Shown piece by piece: positions 42,286 through 53,400 of a DNA stretch of 64,000 nt. Numbering within the stretch: the first letter of the stretch is position 1; every line of letters starts with the position of its first letter. Below the pieces are notes generated by a model. The model saw nothing but the letters and a program-made list of their open reading frames with translations, had not been told where the DNA came from and made no database searches. The stretch comes from Axinella damicornis (taxonomy: Eukaryota > Porifera > Demospongiae > Axinellida > Axinellidae): NCBI GenBank assembly GCA_963931865.1, contig OZ007506.1, forward strand, positions 18,077,853 through 18,141,852, read 5' to 3'. Both the position numbers and the translations under genes were made by a program.

Positions 42286-44782
42286 TAAACACTATCAGTA
42301 CAGTAACATTACAGAAAGGGATCCCTGCATTCAGTAGCTATAGGTTATTGCAGGTCGATCTCTTAGCTGACCTGAGGGCTACGATCACTGAGGACAAAGC
42401 CCGAGGTGATTATAGGTGCATCCCAAAGGTCGGTAAAAATGGCTAAGAGACCTGATTGAGACTGGCTTAGATACGTACATCTCTGTATGAAATACAATTT
42501 TTGATGAGTTAGTTCAAAGCACATTACGCATACCACAGTCTAATCAGTGTTGCAACGTCTCTCTATAGACTGGGCAGAGGTTAACATTAGCAAACAGTGC
42601 TTGGTAACTGCAACTGGAGCTATAAAATTAATAGCAAGTACAGTAAAGGAGCCAGTTACATCATGCTCTATAATTATTATATCCATGGTTACATTCTGTC
42701 CAGTTGAAATCTCACAATAATATTAGTATACACTGTTACTGAACCCGACAATAAGATTACAATCCAATCTGTGTCTGTGTACCTGATAGTGGCCAAAGCG
42801 CTTCTATTCTATGCATCTCCATATTCGCAATAGTGCTGGGCGATACCAAGTACCAGGTATCGATACTACCGATACCAGGTTCCAGGATTGTGGTATTGAG
42901 TACTGAGACTGCACTTGTGGCTTATGAGACGGGTATCGGTCGATACTGAGTACTATACTACATGTATACTGTACATTATGTGGCCTGCATGGGCACGGGC
43001 TATATAATTATATAGAAGCAGAGTCTGACTCCAAGTCTTGACCTATACCTATAGCCCTAGGCCCTAGACTTTGTAGAAGATGTCTTCGACCCGATAGCTA
43101 GCTAGTTGCAATTGCTGCAGTATTAAAATTGCAGACTAGTGCTGGGCGATACCATGGACATTTTGAATTTCGATACCGATACCAAATACGATACCGATAC
43201 CAATACCGATACCGATACCAAGTACTTTTGTGCTGTTATTGGCCAATACCGATACCGATACCAATCTCAATACTTCAAACCCACTTCATTAATGATGTTC
43301 TCAGCATGATGATTTTTGTCGAAGAAGAGCAAAACACGGCTCTGGCACATGTTCATAGAGATGCACATCCATGCATGTCAGGGACTGCATGCAGTATGGA
43401 TCTTAGACTGAGAGATAGGCACGCAGGGTAAGTGTTCTATGAACTCTATAGTTGATGCAAGCAATCAAAAGCCCAGACATGCCCCTCGCCATGGTTTGAT
43501 GCTCACTTTGTAGCCCTTGCAGACGTCGTATAGTAACTGACTGAGAAACTGACACTGGCCTCACTTACTTCCGAGAAGTGCTGCAGTACAGTGAAGAGGA
43601 AATTGAACGAGTGACAGAGGACACTATTTAGTTTTTCAACACAACTTATTGTCTGGACTTTTCTTGTCCCAGCCAAATGCTCAAGGTGAACTATTCTATA
43701 GCAAAATGCCACCTTTTCCCTTGCACGTCTGCCGTTCGCTCTTAGTGTGTCAACTAATAGATGGAAATGGAAATACTACAGATACTGGGTTTACTTTACT
43801 GCTGGGCCACAAATGCTCTATGGAAGTTTTGGAGGTGAACAGGGAAGTCTTACATTTCCTGATGACCTTCACTATGGATTCTACAGCATTGATGCTTGCC
43901 CCCAGCAGCCCATTGTTATGCAGTATATACCAGTCTCACACTCCTTATCGTACTTCATTTGACCGTATCAGCTATTTTAACCATGAAGTCTTCCATCGTA
44001 CCTTGGGAACCGGAAGTGGACGTGGGTTTCAGCAGTTCACGTTCGGTGTTTCAAATGGTTCCCCGTTCAGGCATGTAGCCATCCAACTTATCCTGATGCT
44101 CTCTGACTTGCAACATCATTTGCTGTAAGTAGCTACTAAACTAGGTAGAATATTACTAAGGTATTAATTTGAACGTGTGCTTCTTCCTGCATTCATAAAT
44201 CTGTCACTGCACAAGGTTGTTTTAATCACAATTTAGGAGACTAATTGCATAAGGCAACTCGAAAAGAAGCTAGCCCATGCCAATGCAGTTGTAGTGACTC
44301 CCTCACAGGATTGTCAGTCGCGTGCGCATGCGCAGCAGGGGTATAAAGCAATGCCTTCATGTCTGTAGCTATGTCTGTCGGCAAAAAATATTGAAAAATG
44401 CGAGAAGTCATACTAAGTTGTGGCAGTAATGTTGAAACGGTGTGGTCAAATTAGAAACACAACTTCCACGCGGCTTTTATCAGCCTCTCGAGTGGATCTC
44501 TGGTCTGTGCATGGATAACTAGTGTGTATTATCCATGGGTCTGTGAGTTATGTAGACGCTATTTCTGACACTTCTATCCTGAACTATCAGTAAGCCTTCG
44601 ACAAGGCCTTCCTACACTGCTCAAACTGCTGATTTTTGTGTCCACAAACAGACAGACGGGACACAAACCGATCACTTAACCCCTGCTGCGCGCATGCGCA
44701 CGGTTAAGGTTACCGATGAACCTTGACCTTTGACCTTTTAAGAGGGACAAGCTGGCCCCGCGAGACTAAAGCTGGGACACCT
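42286..44782. other. Stretch without a supported gene
   Basis: It contains two TAGTGCTGGGCGATACC-ended pieces (42831 and 43137), a run of CGATAC words, and an inverted pair GTGCGCATGCGCAGCAGGGG (44329) / CCCCTGCTGCGCGCATGCGCAC (about 44680). The frames around 43649-44128 are open but show no domain I recognise and no splice support. Confidence 0.5.
42831..43276. mobile_element. hAT-like MITE ends with CGATAC-rich interior, two copies or one fragmented copy
   Basis: TAGTGCTGGGCGATACCA occurs at 42831 and at 43137 in the same direction. The first is followed by GGTATCGATACTACCGATAC, the second by about ten CCGATAC/CAATAC words up to 43276. The expected right ends are not clear, so the boundaries are approximate. 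Confidence 0.55.
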
Positions 44783-44844
44783 TAGTCTCGTTCCCAGACG
44801 ATTTTTACTTGCCCTCTCGGTGTCAAGTCTGGCCCGCGAGACTA
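44783..44844. mobile_element. Palindromic TAGTCTCG-subfamily MITE, 62 bp, perfect 9-bp target duplication
   Basis: TAGTCTCGTTCCCAGAC pairs with GTCTGGCCCGCGAGACTA. GGGACACCT flanks both sides (44774-44782 and 44845-44853). The termini differ from the main family (TAGTC in place of TAGCC), but the TCGTTCCCAG core and target size match. Confidence 0.87.
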
Positions 44845-44883
44845 GGGACACCTGAGGTAATTAAGTGGGACAAGCTGGGATAC

Positions 44884-45100
44884 CTGTGAACTAAACATTA
44901 GTTAGCAGTCTTTGTCTGCACAAACTTCATCAACATACAATGCGACGTTTCGATCCCGGGGGATCTTCGTCAGGCAAGTATAGCAAAGTGCAATACTTTG
45001 CTATACTTGCCTGACGAAGATCCCCCGGGATCGAAACGTCGCATTGTATGTTGATGAAGTTTGTGCAGACAAAGACTGCTAACTAATGTTTAGTTCACAG
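44884..45100. repeat. Perfect palindrome with 106-bp arms and a 5-bp spacer, carrying two hammerhead-like cores
   Basis: Arms 44884-44989 and 44995-45100 are exact reverse complements with spacer GCAAT. The right arm contains, on the plus strand, CTGACGA (45011-45017), a stem GATCC/GGATC, and GAAAC (45033-45037); the left arm carries the same on the minus strand. This is the catalytic core order of a hammerhead ribozyme. I know such cores mainly from terminal repeats of Penelope-like retroelements. Sequence continues to the right with AATAAACCCGAACTGTCTTT and GGTTGTTGAGGACC. Two element ends joined head to head would explain the symmetry. Confidence 0.9.
45011..45037 (+). ncRNA. Hammerhead-ribozyme-like core (right arm)
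   Basis: CUGACGA, a 5-bp stem II (GATCC/GGATC, loop CCCG) and GAAAC lie in the right order and spacing. GTCGCATTGTATGTTGATGAAG downstream may form stem III and close stem I with upstream bases; I could not decide the cleavage site. An identical core is in the opposite strand at 44947-44973. Confidence 0.55.
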
Positions 45101-45504
45101 TAATAAACCCGAACTGTCTTTGGACGAAGAGACTGGTTGTTGAGGACCCAGACTAATATAATTAAGCTGGGATACCTGAGTACTAGTCAGATACTCCTGC
45201 CACTAAGCGTTAAGCCGCTACAGTGCGCTAGGGCCACGGAAGAGGATCTAGGAGCAGGATACAAGCTAAATACGATTTCTGGGATCACATGCAGATAAGT
45301 GGGCGTATCCTCAAAGTTCAAAGGTCAGATTGTAAACACAGTGACGTAGTCGAGTCCTCGCTCGCATGGCTCGGTTGCGCAATTGCTGAGAACTGACTCT
45401 CAGAATCACTGGTCCCAAGATTACACTGGATCAGCTGACGGGGGGCAGTCTCAGCGACCGAATCTCCAGAGAGCTGAGGTATTTGGAAGAGTTTACAGTA
45501 ACAG

Positions 45505-45707
45505 TAAGGTAACGGAGGGGGTTTCCGGACATAATTCTTTTAATTCCGGACACTGCATTCATGCCCCTCGCATTCCCTCCGTTAGCAATTCTTCCAAATT
45601 ATGGTAAGTGAGCATGCATACCCTACCTTCGAACTCTCCAACGCTGTGCAGTTGTTCTGCTCCCAGAGAGAAGTCCCCTGCTGTCCGGAACCCCCTCCGT
45701 TACCTTA
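45505..45707. mobile_element. MITE with TAAGGTAACGGAGGGGGTTTCCGGACA ends
   Basis: AGGTAACGGAGGGGGTTTCC pairs with GGAACCCCCTCCGTTACCT, with TA at both ends, and inner TCCGGACA / TGTCCGGA also pair. It is about 200 bp and non-coding. The TA target suggests a Tc1/mariner-type origin. Confidence 0.85.
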
Positions 45708-45894
45708 TAGTACTAGTAGATTGGGGCTAATATAGAGTAGTTCATCTTTTCTCACGAGGCAGTGAATAAGTAGAATGAATTCAGGTTCACCAGCTTGTAA
45801 CAATATTGCCAATGCTACCAAATCATCATATTATGTTCAAATGGCGACCTCTATCTTTGGATGCCACTGGGCTGTATACTTCAATCGTCAGACA

Positions 45895-45938
45895 CAAGAG
45901 CGCATAAGTACCTGGCGTGACCTACTTATGCACTCTTG
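45895..45938. mobile_element. 44-bp CAAGAG-ended palindrome with 7-bp target duplication (6/7)
   Basis: CAAGAGCGCATAAGTA pairs with TACTTATGCACTCTTG. The flanks are TCAGACA (45888-45894) and TCAGGCA (45939-45945). Termini and inner text match the copy at 36716-36769, while the centre differs (short, CCTGGCGTGAC). Confidence 0.82.
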
Positions 45939-46194
45939 TCAGGCACCATTCCAACTAGACCCAAGTGTTGTACAACTGGGCTTGATAAAATACTGCTACA
46001 GAGTTGAAATGTAGTCGTAGAGTAAGCAATCGATTTTTGGATTGATGACTCACTCTAGTATGGAAATTGACAACAATGACCAAACAATCAAACATGACCT
46101 CAGCTCTTTCTTAACAGCAAAAACGCCCCATTTCATCAGCACTTTAAGAAACCAAGCAGTAGGCCCCCAGAGACAGGACTTCTACATATATAGG

Positions 46195-46333
46195 TTAAAC
46201 GATGAAACCGAGGGGTCTACGGGATTTAGAGCCCCGCGGAAACTATATAGACACCCGCGTGCGAAGCGCAAGGGTGTTTATAGGTTTCCAAGGGGATCTA
46301 AATCCTGTAGGCCACGAGGGTTTCATCGTTTAA
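46195..46333. mobile_element. 139-bp palindromic element with TTAA ends
   Basis: TTAAACGATGAAACC pairs with GGTTTCATCGTTTAA. The stem continues with interruptions through GGGATTTAGAGCCCC / GGGGATCTAAATCC to a GCGTGCGAAGCGC centre. TTAA is outermost on both sides, as for TTAA-targeting elements. Confidence 0.83.
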
Positions 46334-46755
46334 GGTATTTATACTATACAGCTGGCAGCCAATCAAACCGCTGTCTGTATTAGCAACGGAAACAGTTAGC
46401 AACCGTTCAGTCAGAAAGACTTCGCACAGAGATGGCGACTTTTATAGCAGCTGCTCTCGCCATCCACTAACCGACAACTCTGCGTACTCGTGCCTCGTGT
46501 TTGGGACTGTGACTCCGAAGCGGAACCAGACTCTGGGATCGCATCAAATATGCCCCGCCCCACGACACTTACGGAGACGTTGTGACGACCACGTCCGAAG
46601 TCCAGCTCCGGCTCCACGCTACCTGTACTCGAACTCGTCTGGCTAGGCTACAGCGCTCACGCGCATGACGCTCGCGCGCAAGACCGAATCATGAACTGTA
46701 CAATAGAGGTATCTATGATGCTAACTGCAGCTATGACACTAGGCCTATAACTACA

Positions 46756-46822
46756 GGAAATTTACAGGTGTATAAGTGAATTTTACAGGTGTATAAGTAA
46801 AATTTACCGGTGTATAAGTGAA
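46756..46822. repeat. Three 22-23-bp tandem units
   Basis: TTTACAGGTGTATAAGTGAA is repeated three times with small changes (ACAGG/ACCGG, GTGAA/GTAAA). Confidence 0.9.
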
Positions 46823-46976
46823 ATAAACCCCCTTCAATTGGCCAATCATATCGCAGTATTTCATTGAAGTATAGTATAAGTAAACATACCTCCTTAAAAA
46901 AACAGCCCTCGCATCTTTACAGAGAGACCACATTAACTCTACTGATCTCGGAGAGGGAGTAAATTACTTGGTAAAG

Positions 46977-47008
46977 TTCGCTCGGTACAGGGCCTGGGAA
47001 CGAGGCTA
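46977..47008. mobile_element. Smallest TAGCC-family copy, 32 bp, 9-bp target duplication (8/9)
   Basis: The right half GCCTGGGAACGAGGCTA is intact; the left half TTCGCTCGGTACAGG is a decayed version of TAGCCTCGTTCCCAGG. Flanks are TTGGTAAAG and TTGATAAAG. It shows that the two termini alone, with no interior, form an inserted unit. Confidence 0.72.
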
Positions 47009-48319
47009 TTGATAAAGCTGTGTAATAGACTTGCCCATGGCCAGATCACAACTCTTTGTGTGCTATGAGCTCAGAGACGCCATCCACATATCTGCCAGAG
47101 ACACGAGCGCATGCCTTGCCCCCCATTGCCTGTGGAAGGATGATCCACCGATATACTAATGAGTGGCTAAGATTCTGAGCCTGCATGTCGTGATTATTGA
47201 CTAGCAATTATTGGTTAGACTCTTTGCTGATATCTCGGAAGGACCCAGGGCTTGGCTGCTAAGGAGAGGCGAACTGCAAGGTCTCTACTGCTTGATTGGT
47301 TTCCTGCCTTACTAACTAGTTGCCTGGGACCAAGACTTTACCCTCTGCCCTCTGCCCTCTGCCCTCTGCCCTGAGTTTTCAGTCTTATTTGCCTCTGAGG
47401 TCTGTCTGCACTCAACTTGTGGTGACTACTGATGCCTGACTGCAGTAGGGGACTTCCCCAGGTTGTTTCCCTTCAAAGTTGTTGACACTCAGCCTGAGGG
47501 TATTTCCTTCAAATAGTTGAACTCAGGGTATTTCCTTCAAAGTTGTTGACTGTGTTTTTATTGTGCCTCCCTCAGCTGTTAGCTGTCAGTGAACCCAGTG
47601 GAGCATGGGACAAGGGTAAGCACAGCTGCATCAAAATTAATGTCACCCACCACTTCTGTTAATTGTTGGGCATGAGAAAGATAATTGTACATGTAACTTG
47701 GAATGCTATTATTATTATTAGAATACAGGCCAATAATGTAACTTATTGTACACACGTGCATTGTTATATAAACCAAGAGGAAGCACCCTATGAACAAAAG
47801 GGATGCCCATGTGTAACTTGGATTTCATTAGTCAGGTTAAAGGCATTGATAGATGCATGCAACACTGTTATTGTGGTAGTGTGTGTAAGGGCACTTGTGG
47901 AACGTACTTAGGATGGCTGTGTGCAGTGATGTGAACGTGGGAGGATGAAAACCCAAGAGAGCCTTATCTATAGGGTGTGTTTATTAAACAGCTGAAAGAC
48001 TGGTCTCCAATGTCTACGTTTGGTGAAGAGTTAAGAGGCTACATAGCAGTGTACGTCTGCAGCCAATAGTGTATCAAGGTTTGGGCCCTCATTTCGCGGT
48101 TTGGACTATTGCACAATGTACACAGTGTATGCCGAGACAGTGGATGCCATCAATACATTAAGATTTTAATGTGCGTGTGTGTGTCCATGTGTGTGTGTGT
48201 GTGCGTGACGGAAGTGGGATGTTCGTGGGGCGGACTAGACTGACTAGTGATGCGCGACCATCGTACTTCAAATTACCGAACCTTGAACTCCGCGAAGAAT
48301 GTTCGAGACATTGGGCATG

Positions 48320-48515
48320 GGCTGGAACAGCTACAAGCGGATGCAATGAGGGAGCAGCAGTCGAAGCGGCAATCTGGGAGCAGCAGTTGAAGCGGACGCA
48401 GTCGGGGAGCAGCAGCTGAAACGGACACAAATGGGGTGGATCGAAGTGGATCGATGCAATCGGGGAGTTACAACTGAAGCAGACGCAATCAGGGAGCAGC
48501 AGCTCAGTGCACGCA
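48320..48515. repeat. Degenerate 27-bp minisatellite
   Basis: Five to six units of GGGAGCAGCAGCTGAAGCGG plus ACGCAATC, with single-base changes and one divergent unit containing GGATCGAAGTGGATCG. Confidence 0.8.
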
Positions 48516-48898
48516 CAGAGAGCTGTCCAGCGCCGGATTACTTACGTAGGCGAATGAGGGGGAAGCTACTTGTATATAGTAATTGTTACAGTATACCCCT
48601 CCATATCACATGTCATTGAATACGTTTTTCTGGATTTATGGTATGTGCTTTGCTGTCATGTTATATTGTGCATGGAATTTGCTGAGAGTGCAACATGTAC
48701 TTTGAATATTGAATAGCATGTAAGGGTAATTTTGATGCCATTATGAATTTGAATAGTAGATTTGAATACTATTAGACTGGTAACTTGCATACTGAAAGTG
48801 CATACAGGATAAGATGATTCATATAGTAGTTTACTTTATAGCATATCCTGATGTTTTGGTTTCACTATTAATGTGAATCCATTAAGCACATTAATAGT

Positions 48899-49192
48899 TT
48901 AGACAATCCTATTGCTCAGTTGATTAGAGAAATTAGGAGTGAATGTGGTTTTGATAATTGTGACCTTGAAGTTTTTGTAAATCAAGTGAGCATTCTCTAA
49001 CAATGTGTTCCCTTGCAATTGCAATTGTATGACCTTATTAGTTCTAATGTACTTCTTTTGCACCTTTTTTGGTGTAGACTCATAATGGTTTAATACAACC
49101 AAAAAGATGATTATAACCAAGAAAACACCAAGATACAAACTCTGCATGACAGAAAACTGATCGTACAAGTAAAATGGGGCATCTTTTGCCAT
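48899..49192 (-). CDS. Possible small single-pass membrane protein (97 codons)
   Basis: The frame starts MAKDAPFYLYDQFSVMQ, followed by a hydrophobic segment LGVFLVIIIFLVVL (about residues 23-36) and a basic stretch TPKKVQKKYIRTNK. One membrane span with positive-inside flanks is plausible. There are no homologues I recognise, no splice evidence and no promoter signal. Such a frame can arise by chance in AT-rich DNA. Confidence 0.2.
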   Translation of the reverse strand: MAKDAPFYLYDQFSVMQSLYLGVFLVIIIFLVVLNHYESTPKKVQKKYIRTNKVIQLQLQGNTLLENAHLIYKNFKVTIIKTTFTPNFSNQLSNRIV

Positions 49193-49502
49193 CCTCAGAA
49201 GGCACCTGCATCTGTGCGCAATCCTTGCTGGCGATAGGAGGTTATCGAAGAATATTCATGGTGTCATTTTGCATGGCTGCCTTATAGAAAACCATGCGAA
49301 ATACTGTTTCATGGTGTCTGCTTGATTTTGTGAGCGTTGAAATTTGATGCTTATGTAGCCTACATACAGGTAGCCATGTCTCATTGGTAGTGAGCTGGAA
49401 CAGAACCTCACTCTGCTCAGAATTATGGCCTCTTGTTCAGACAGCCTTCCCATGATTACATCAGTTGAAACCAAGACGTTTGTCTTCAACGCGTATTTTG
49501 AC

Positions 49503-50099
49503 TAGCCTCGTTCCCAGGCCGTCTGCCAGTCGCGCGCGCATCGCATACGTGACCTTTGAACCCTTGTCAGATAGCTGGCAGAAGGCCTGGTACCACTCCT
49601 ACGTCATTTACAAGCAAAGTGGACACGGTTTATCGGTTATGAAGCAACTCGTATGCTTTCGAGTTTATATTGATACCACGAAGACAGCAACTTGATGCCA
49701 ACTCAGCGCTAACGGCAATACAGCATGCACTAACGTTTGACTGCTCAGGCGTAAGTCCTACCAAGCGCTTGGTAACTTGCTACTGTAGAGGTAAGCTATT
49801 GTAGTTACCTAGGCTACTACAACCGTACAATAAGGAGTTCCATACCTGACGCCTCCAGTGGTCCACCACGGTAGCGTAAAAGCCAACAATAACTCGCTAG
49901 GAAACCTGCCGTTAGCCCGTGAACTTCTGGAACGCCGCCATTTTACATGAAACCGTGTCCACCTACGTCACAACCGTGTCCACTTTGCTTGTAAATGACG
50001 TAGGAGTGGTACCAGGCCTTCTGCCAGCTATCTGACAAGGGTTCAAAGGTCACGTATGCGATGTGCGCGCGACTGGCAGACGGCCTGGGAACGAGGCTA
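49503..50099. mobile_element. 597-bp TAGCC-family element with 127-bp inverted repeats and perfect 9-bp target duplication
   Basis: Arms 49503-49629 and 49973-50099 are inverted with about one mismatch. Each starts TAGCCTCGTTCCCAGGCCGT and contains an inner hairpin (GCCGTCTGCCAG / CTGGCAGAAGGC) before GGTACCACTCCTACGTCATT. TATTTTGAC flanks both sides (49494-49502 and 50100-50108). The 343-bp interior has no transposase. Confidence 0.95.
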
Positions 50100-50469
50100 T
50101 ATTTTGACTTCAGTGCTGTTGTCTTTAATTAACTTAACTTGTTAAATCACAACCACTGTTTCAGCATATCGTCAGGTACAGGAAGTGTGCATACAGGGCT
50201 ACTTATAACTGTATGTGACATCATTGAAAATGATCTGGCTACTTTATAGTCGCAAATCGTACAAGCCAACCACTGAACAATTACTCCTGTGCCTTAGACT
50301 GGAAGTGTGGCACACATATTATAGTTTCTGTTTGAGACATTCTCCAACCATCTCATGGCTGGAGAATACAGCTGGCCAGTTGAATTTCCTGTTGAAATTA
50401 TGGGGAATTGACGTTAATCTGTTGTGTTTTACAAGGGAGTATTGTAATCAATTGGTTATAAAACTGTAG

Positions 50470-53400
50470 GCTAGACAAAGAAGCCTCCGTTGATGGAGGA
50501 AAGAGAGAAGAACTTGTTGCAGATGCTCTCAAGGCTGGGAATTTCCACGTAGCCCTTCAACTTCTCAATGGAGACGAACAAGCCTCACTTAGAGTCGGCC
50601 CGAATGGCTACACTGCTCTTCACTTTGCCTGCCAGCATGGAAACGTGGATGCTGTCCAAACAATTCTTGGTACCTGCAGCGAGGCAGCCCTCGAAGCCAC
50701 CTTTAGGGCCCATCCTTCTCCTACAACTGTAGCTGGGGAGCGTGGACATGTGGAACTAGAGAACCTTCTAAAGGAGATGTTTCCCTTTCCTTCTGACGCC
50801 AGCGAGGGAGAGTCTGTAGGTCAGGGTAGTAATAATTTGGGGGAGAGCTTTCCTGTTACTACCCGTGCTAGTGAGGGAGGAGCTGTAGGTCAGATCAGTG
50901 GTAGTTCGGGTTCAGAAGGTCGGTCTTTGTTGCACCAAGCTTGCTCTTCCGGGGACCTTCAGTCCGTGAGAAGAATTGTTTCCAGTGGAGGTGTGGAAGT
51001 GGAGAGAAGGGATGGTGGTGGCCACACCCCACTACACATGGCAGCTCAAGGGGGCCACCTTGAAGTAGCAAAGTTGCTTTTCTCTGAGCACAACTGCAGT
51101 TGTTCAGTACAGGATGATGACGGGATGACTCCTCTGCATCATGCGGTAGCCAGTGGCCATTTGGAAATGGTCCAATATTTGTGCTCAGTTAGTCCTTCAG
51201 AAATAGAAGTGAGGGATCAGGAAGGGCGTACCCCACTGCACCATGCTAGCCAGGGTGGACACATGAGTGTGGTGGAGTACCTTGCAGAGGATCACAAGTG
51301 TAGCCGTTCTGTCAAAGATGCCCAGGGTCTAACCCCATTTGAAGTAGCATCACGCACAGGAAAAACTGAAATTGCAGAGTACTTGCAAATGCTAAGCGAA
51401 CAAACGTCTGAGCCTGAAAGACCTGGCGAGAATGAATCGGGTGATGAAACACTAACCTCCCTTCTCTCTAACCTTGAGCATTTGCATGGACTGTTGCAGG
51501 AGGTTGTAGGTGAAATGGACTTACCTTCAGAGGCCTTAGGCATGCTGGGCTTAACAGTGAAACCTCTGCATCGTGCCTGCTTAGCTGGTGACCTGAACAG
51601 AGTTAAGTCACTAGTGGTTGATGAGCACTGTGACATCAATGATCAGGACCCTGATGGACACACCCCGCTTCATCTAGCTGCCCACCAGGGTGAAACAAAG
51701 ATTGTCCAGTACCTCGTTTCCCTCAACAACTGTGATGTAGATCTTGCTGACAATGATGGCCGCATCGCACTACATCATGCTTGCCAGGGTGGACACAGCA
51801 ACACAGTTGCTGTGCTGCTGCATGAAGGTAAGTCCAGTTGTATGGCTGAAGACAAAGAGGGAACTAATCCTTTTCATATTGCAGCATTTAATGGTTATGT
51901 GGATGTCGTGAGGCTCTTAGCTGGTCAGAAAAACTGCAACCCCAGTCATCCTGACTTCAAGGACCGCACTGCACTTCATTGTGCAGCTCAGGAAGGACAC
52001 CTGGCTGTAGTTAAGTTTCTTGTCACCGAGTGCAGCTGTGATATGAATGTCAGGGACAAAGAGAATGGTATTACGGCTCTGCATTTGGCTGCTTCCAAAG
52101 GCCATTATGAAATGGTACAGTTTCTCTGTGCCCAACAAGGGTGTGAACTTGAATGCTTGGACGGTACTGCACGTACTCCTCTCTTCAGGGCTAGCCAGTA
52201 TGGCAGACTAGCTGTTGTCCGGCTGTTAGCTGAAGAATTCCATTGCAACTGTGCTGCTGAGGACCTGGTGCGATGCACCCCTCTGCATGCTGCTGCCCTT
52301 AGTGGTCACACCTCTGTTTTGAAGTACCTAGTGTCTCAGCCAGGAGTTGATCCACACCACAAGGATGAAAATGGTCGGACAGCTATCCACCTTGCCAGCC
52401 AGAAAGGCAACACAGAGGCAGTTCGATTTCTTGTTCAAGAGTGTGGATGTGATAGCAGTGCTGTTGATAAGTCACATGAAGTCACTCCCCTACATCTGGC
52501 TGCCAACAATGGCCACCTTGAGTTGGTTAAATTCCTTTGCTCTCTAGAGAACTGTGCCCCAGATGTTCAAGACTTACACGGTCGTACTGCCCTTCATTAT
52601 GCTGCTGAGGGAGGTTACATGGAAGTTGTGAAATTCCTTGTCTCAAAACAGCATTGTAATTTATCCATCCGAGACACAAATGACATCACCCCTGTTCTCA
52701 TTGCAAAATTGGCCGGTAACTCAGAAATTGTTGAATACCTTAACCAGCAGAGTGCAGAAACACCCAAAGAAGAACTAAAACTAAAGCGATCCGAGGGAAT
52801 ACCAGTTACTGTAGGTGGATCCAAAGCTGCAGATAACTGGCTGCAGAGGAATCTCGGCCAATCTCCTGAGAAGGTTGCTTTACGAGTGTTTGCTGTTCGT
52901 GGTGACTTAGACAAACTGAAAAAAGCTGTTGCTTCTGGTGGAATTGAAATCCTTAATGGGAAGGGGCCAAATGGGGAAACCCTTTTGCACAACGCTAGTT
53001 TTGCTGGTAATCTGGAAATTGTGAAGTATCTTGTGGAAGAATGTCACTGTGAAGTTCACTTGCTAGATGATGAACAGCACACCCCAATACACAATGCAGC
53101 TCATGAAGGGTTTACATCAACAGTACGCTTTTTGGCCTCGCAACCAGGCTGTGTCACAGATGCCAAAGACAGTAAGGGTCGAATCCCACTGCACTATGCC
53201 AGCCAGAACGGCCATTTTGATGTTGTGCGTGTTCTTGTGGAGGAGTTTGGATGTAGTGGAATGGCTGCAGACAAGAATGGTATTACTGCACTGCACCTGG
53301 CTGCTGGGCAGGGACACATTCATATTGTGAAGTTGCTGATTCACCGAGAGAACTCAGATCCCTCTATTACAGACAAAAATGGGCGCAGTGCACTTCACTA

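Larger units (their letters stand above)
47009..49502. other. Stretch without a convincing gene
   Basis: Contents: an 8-bp CTCTGCCC repeat (47340-47375), repeated GTATTTCCTTCAAA phrases (47430-47560), a short GT run (48174-48204), and a 27-bp GGGAGCAGCAG-type minisatellite (48320-48515). There are also two minus-strand frames near 48899-49489. No family match is recognised. Confidence 0.5.

Noticed and set aside
43649..44128. A gene with a 159-codon frame and overlapping frames
   Set aside because: Three frames are open together, none shows a domain, and codon content is unremarkable. No acceptor-donor pair fits.
46390..46690. A plus-strand exon near GCGACT..CGTGCC
   Set aside because: The open frames are short and GC-rich without recognisable motifs.
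49256..49489. A 77-codon minus-strand gene
   Set aside because: No domain or splice support. It ends at a 9-bp-duplicated insertion site, and nothing on the other side continues it.
50645..50647. GTG at 50645 as the start of the ankyrin protein
   Set aside because: The ankyrin fold already begins upstream in the same frame (NGYTALHFACQHGN) and continues back to an acceptor at 50469. There is no ATG in that part, so the start is in an unseen exon.
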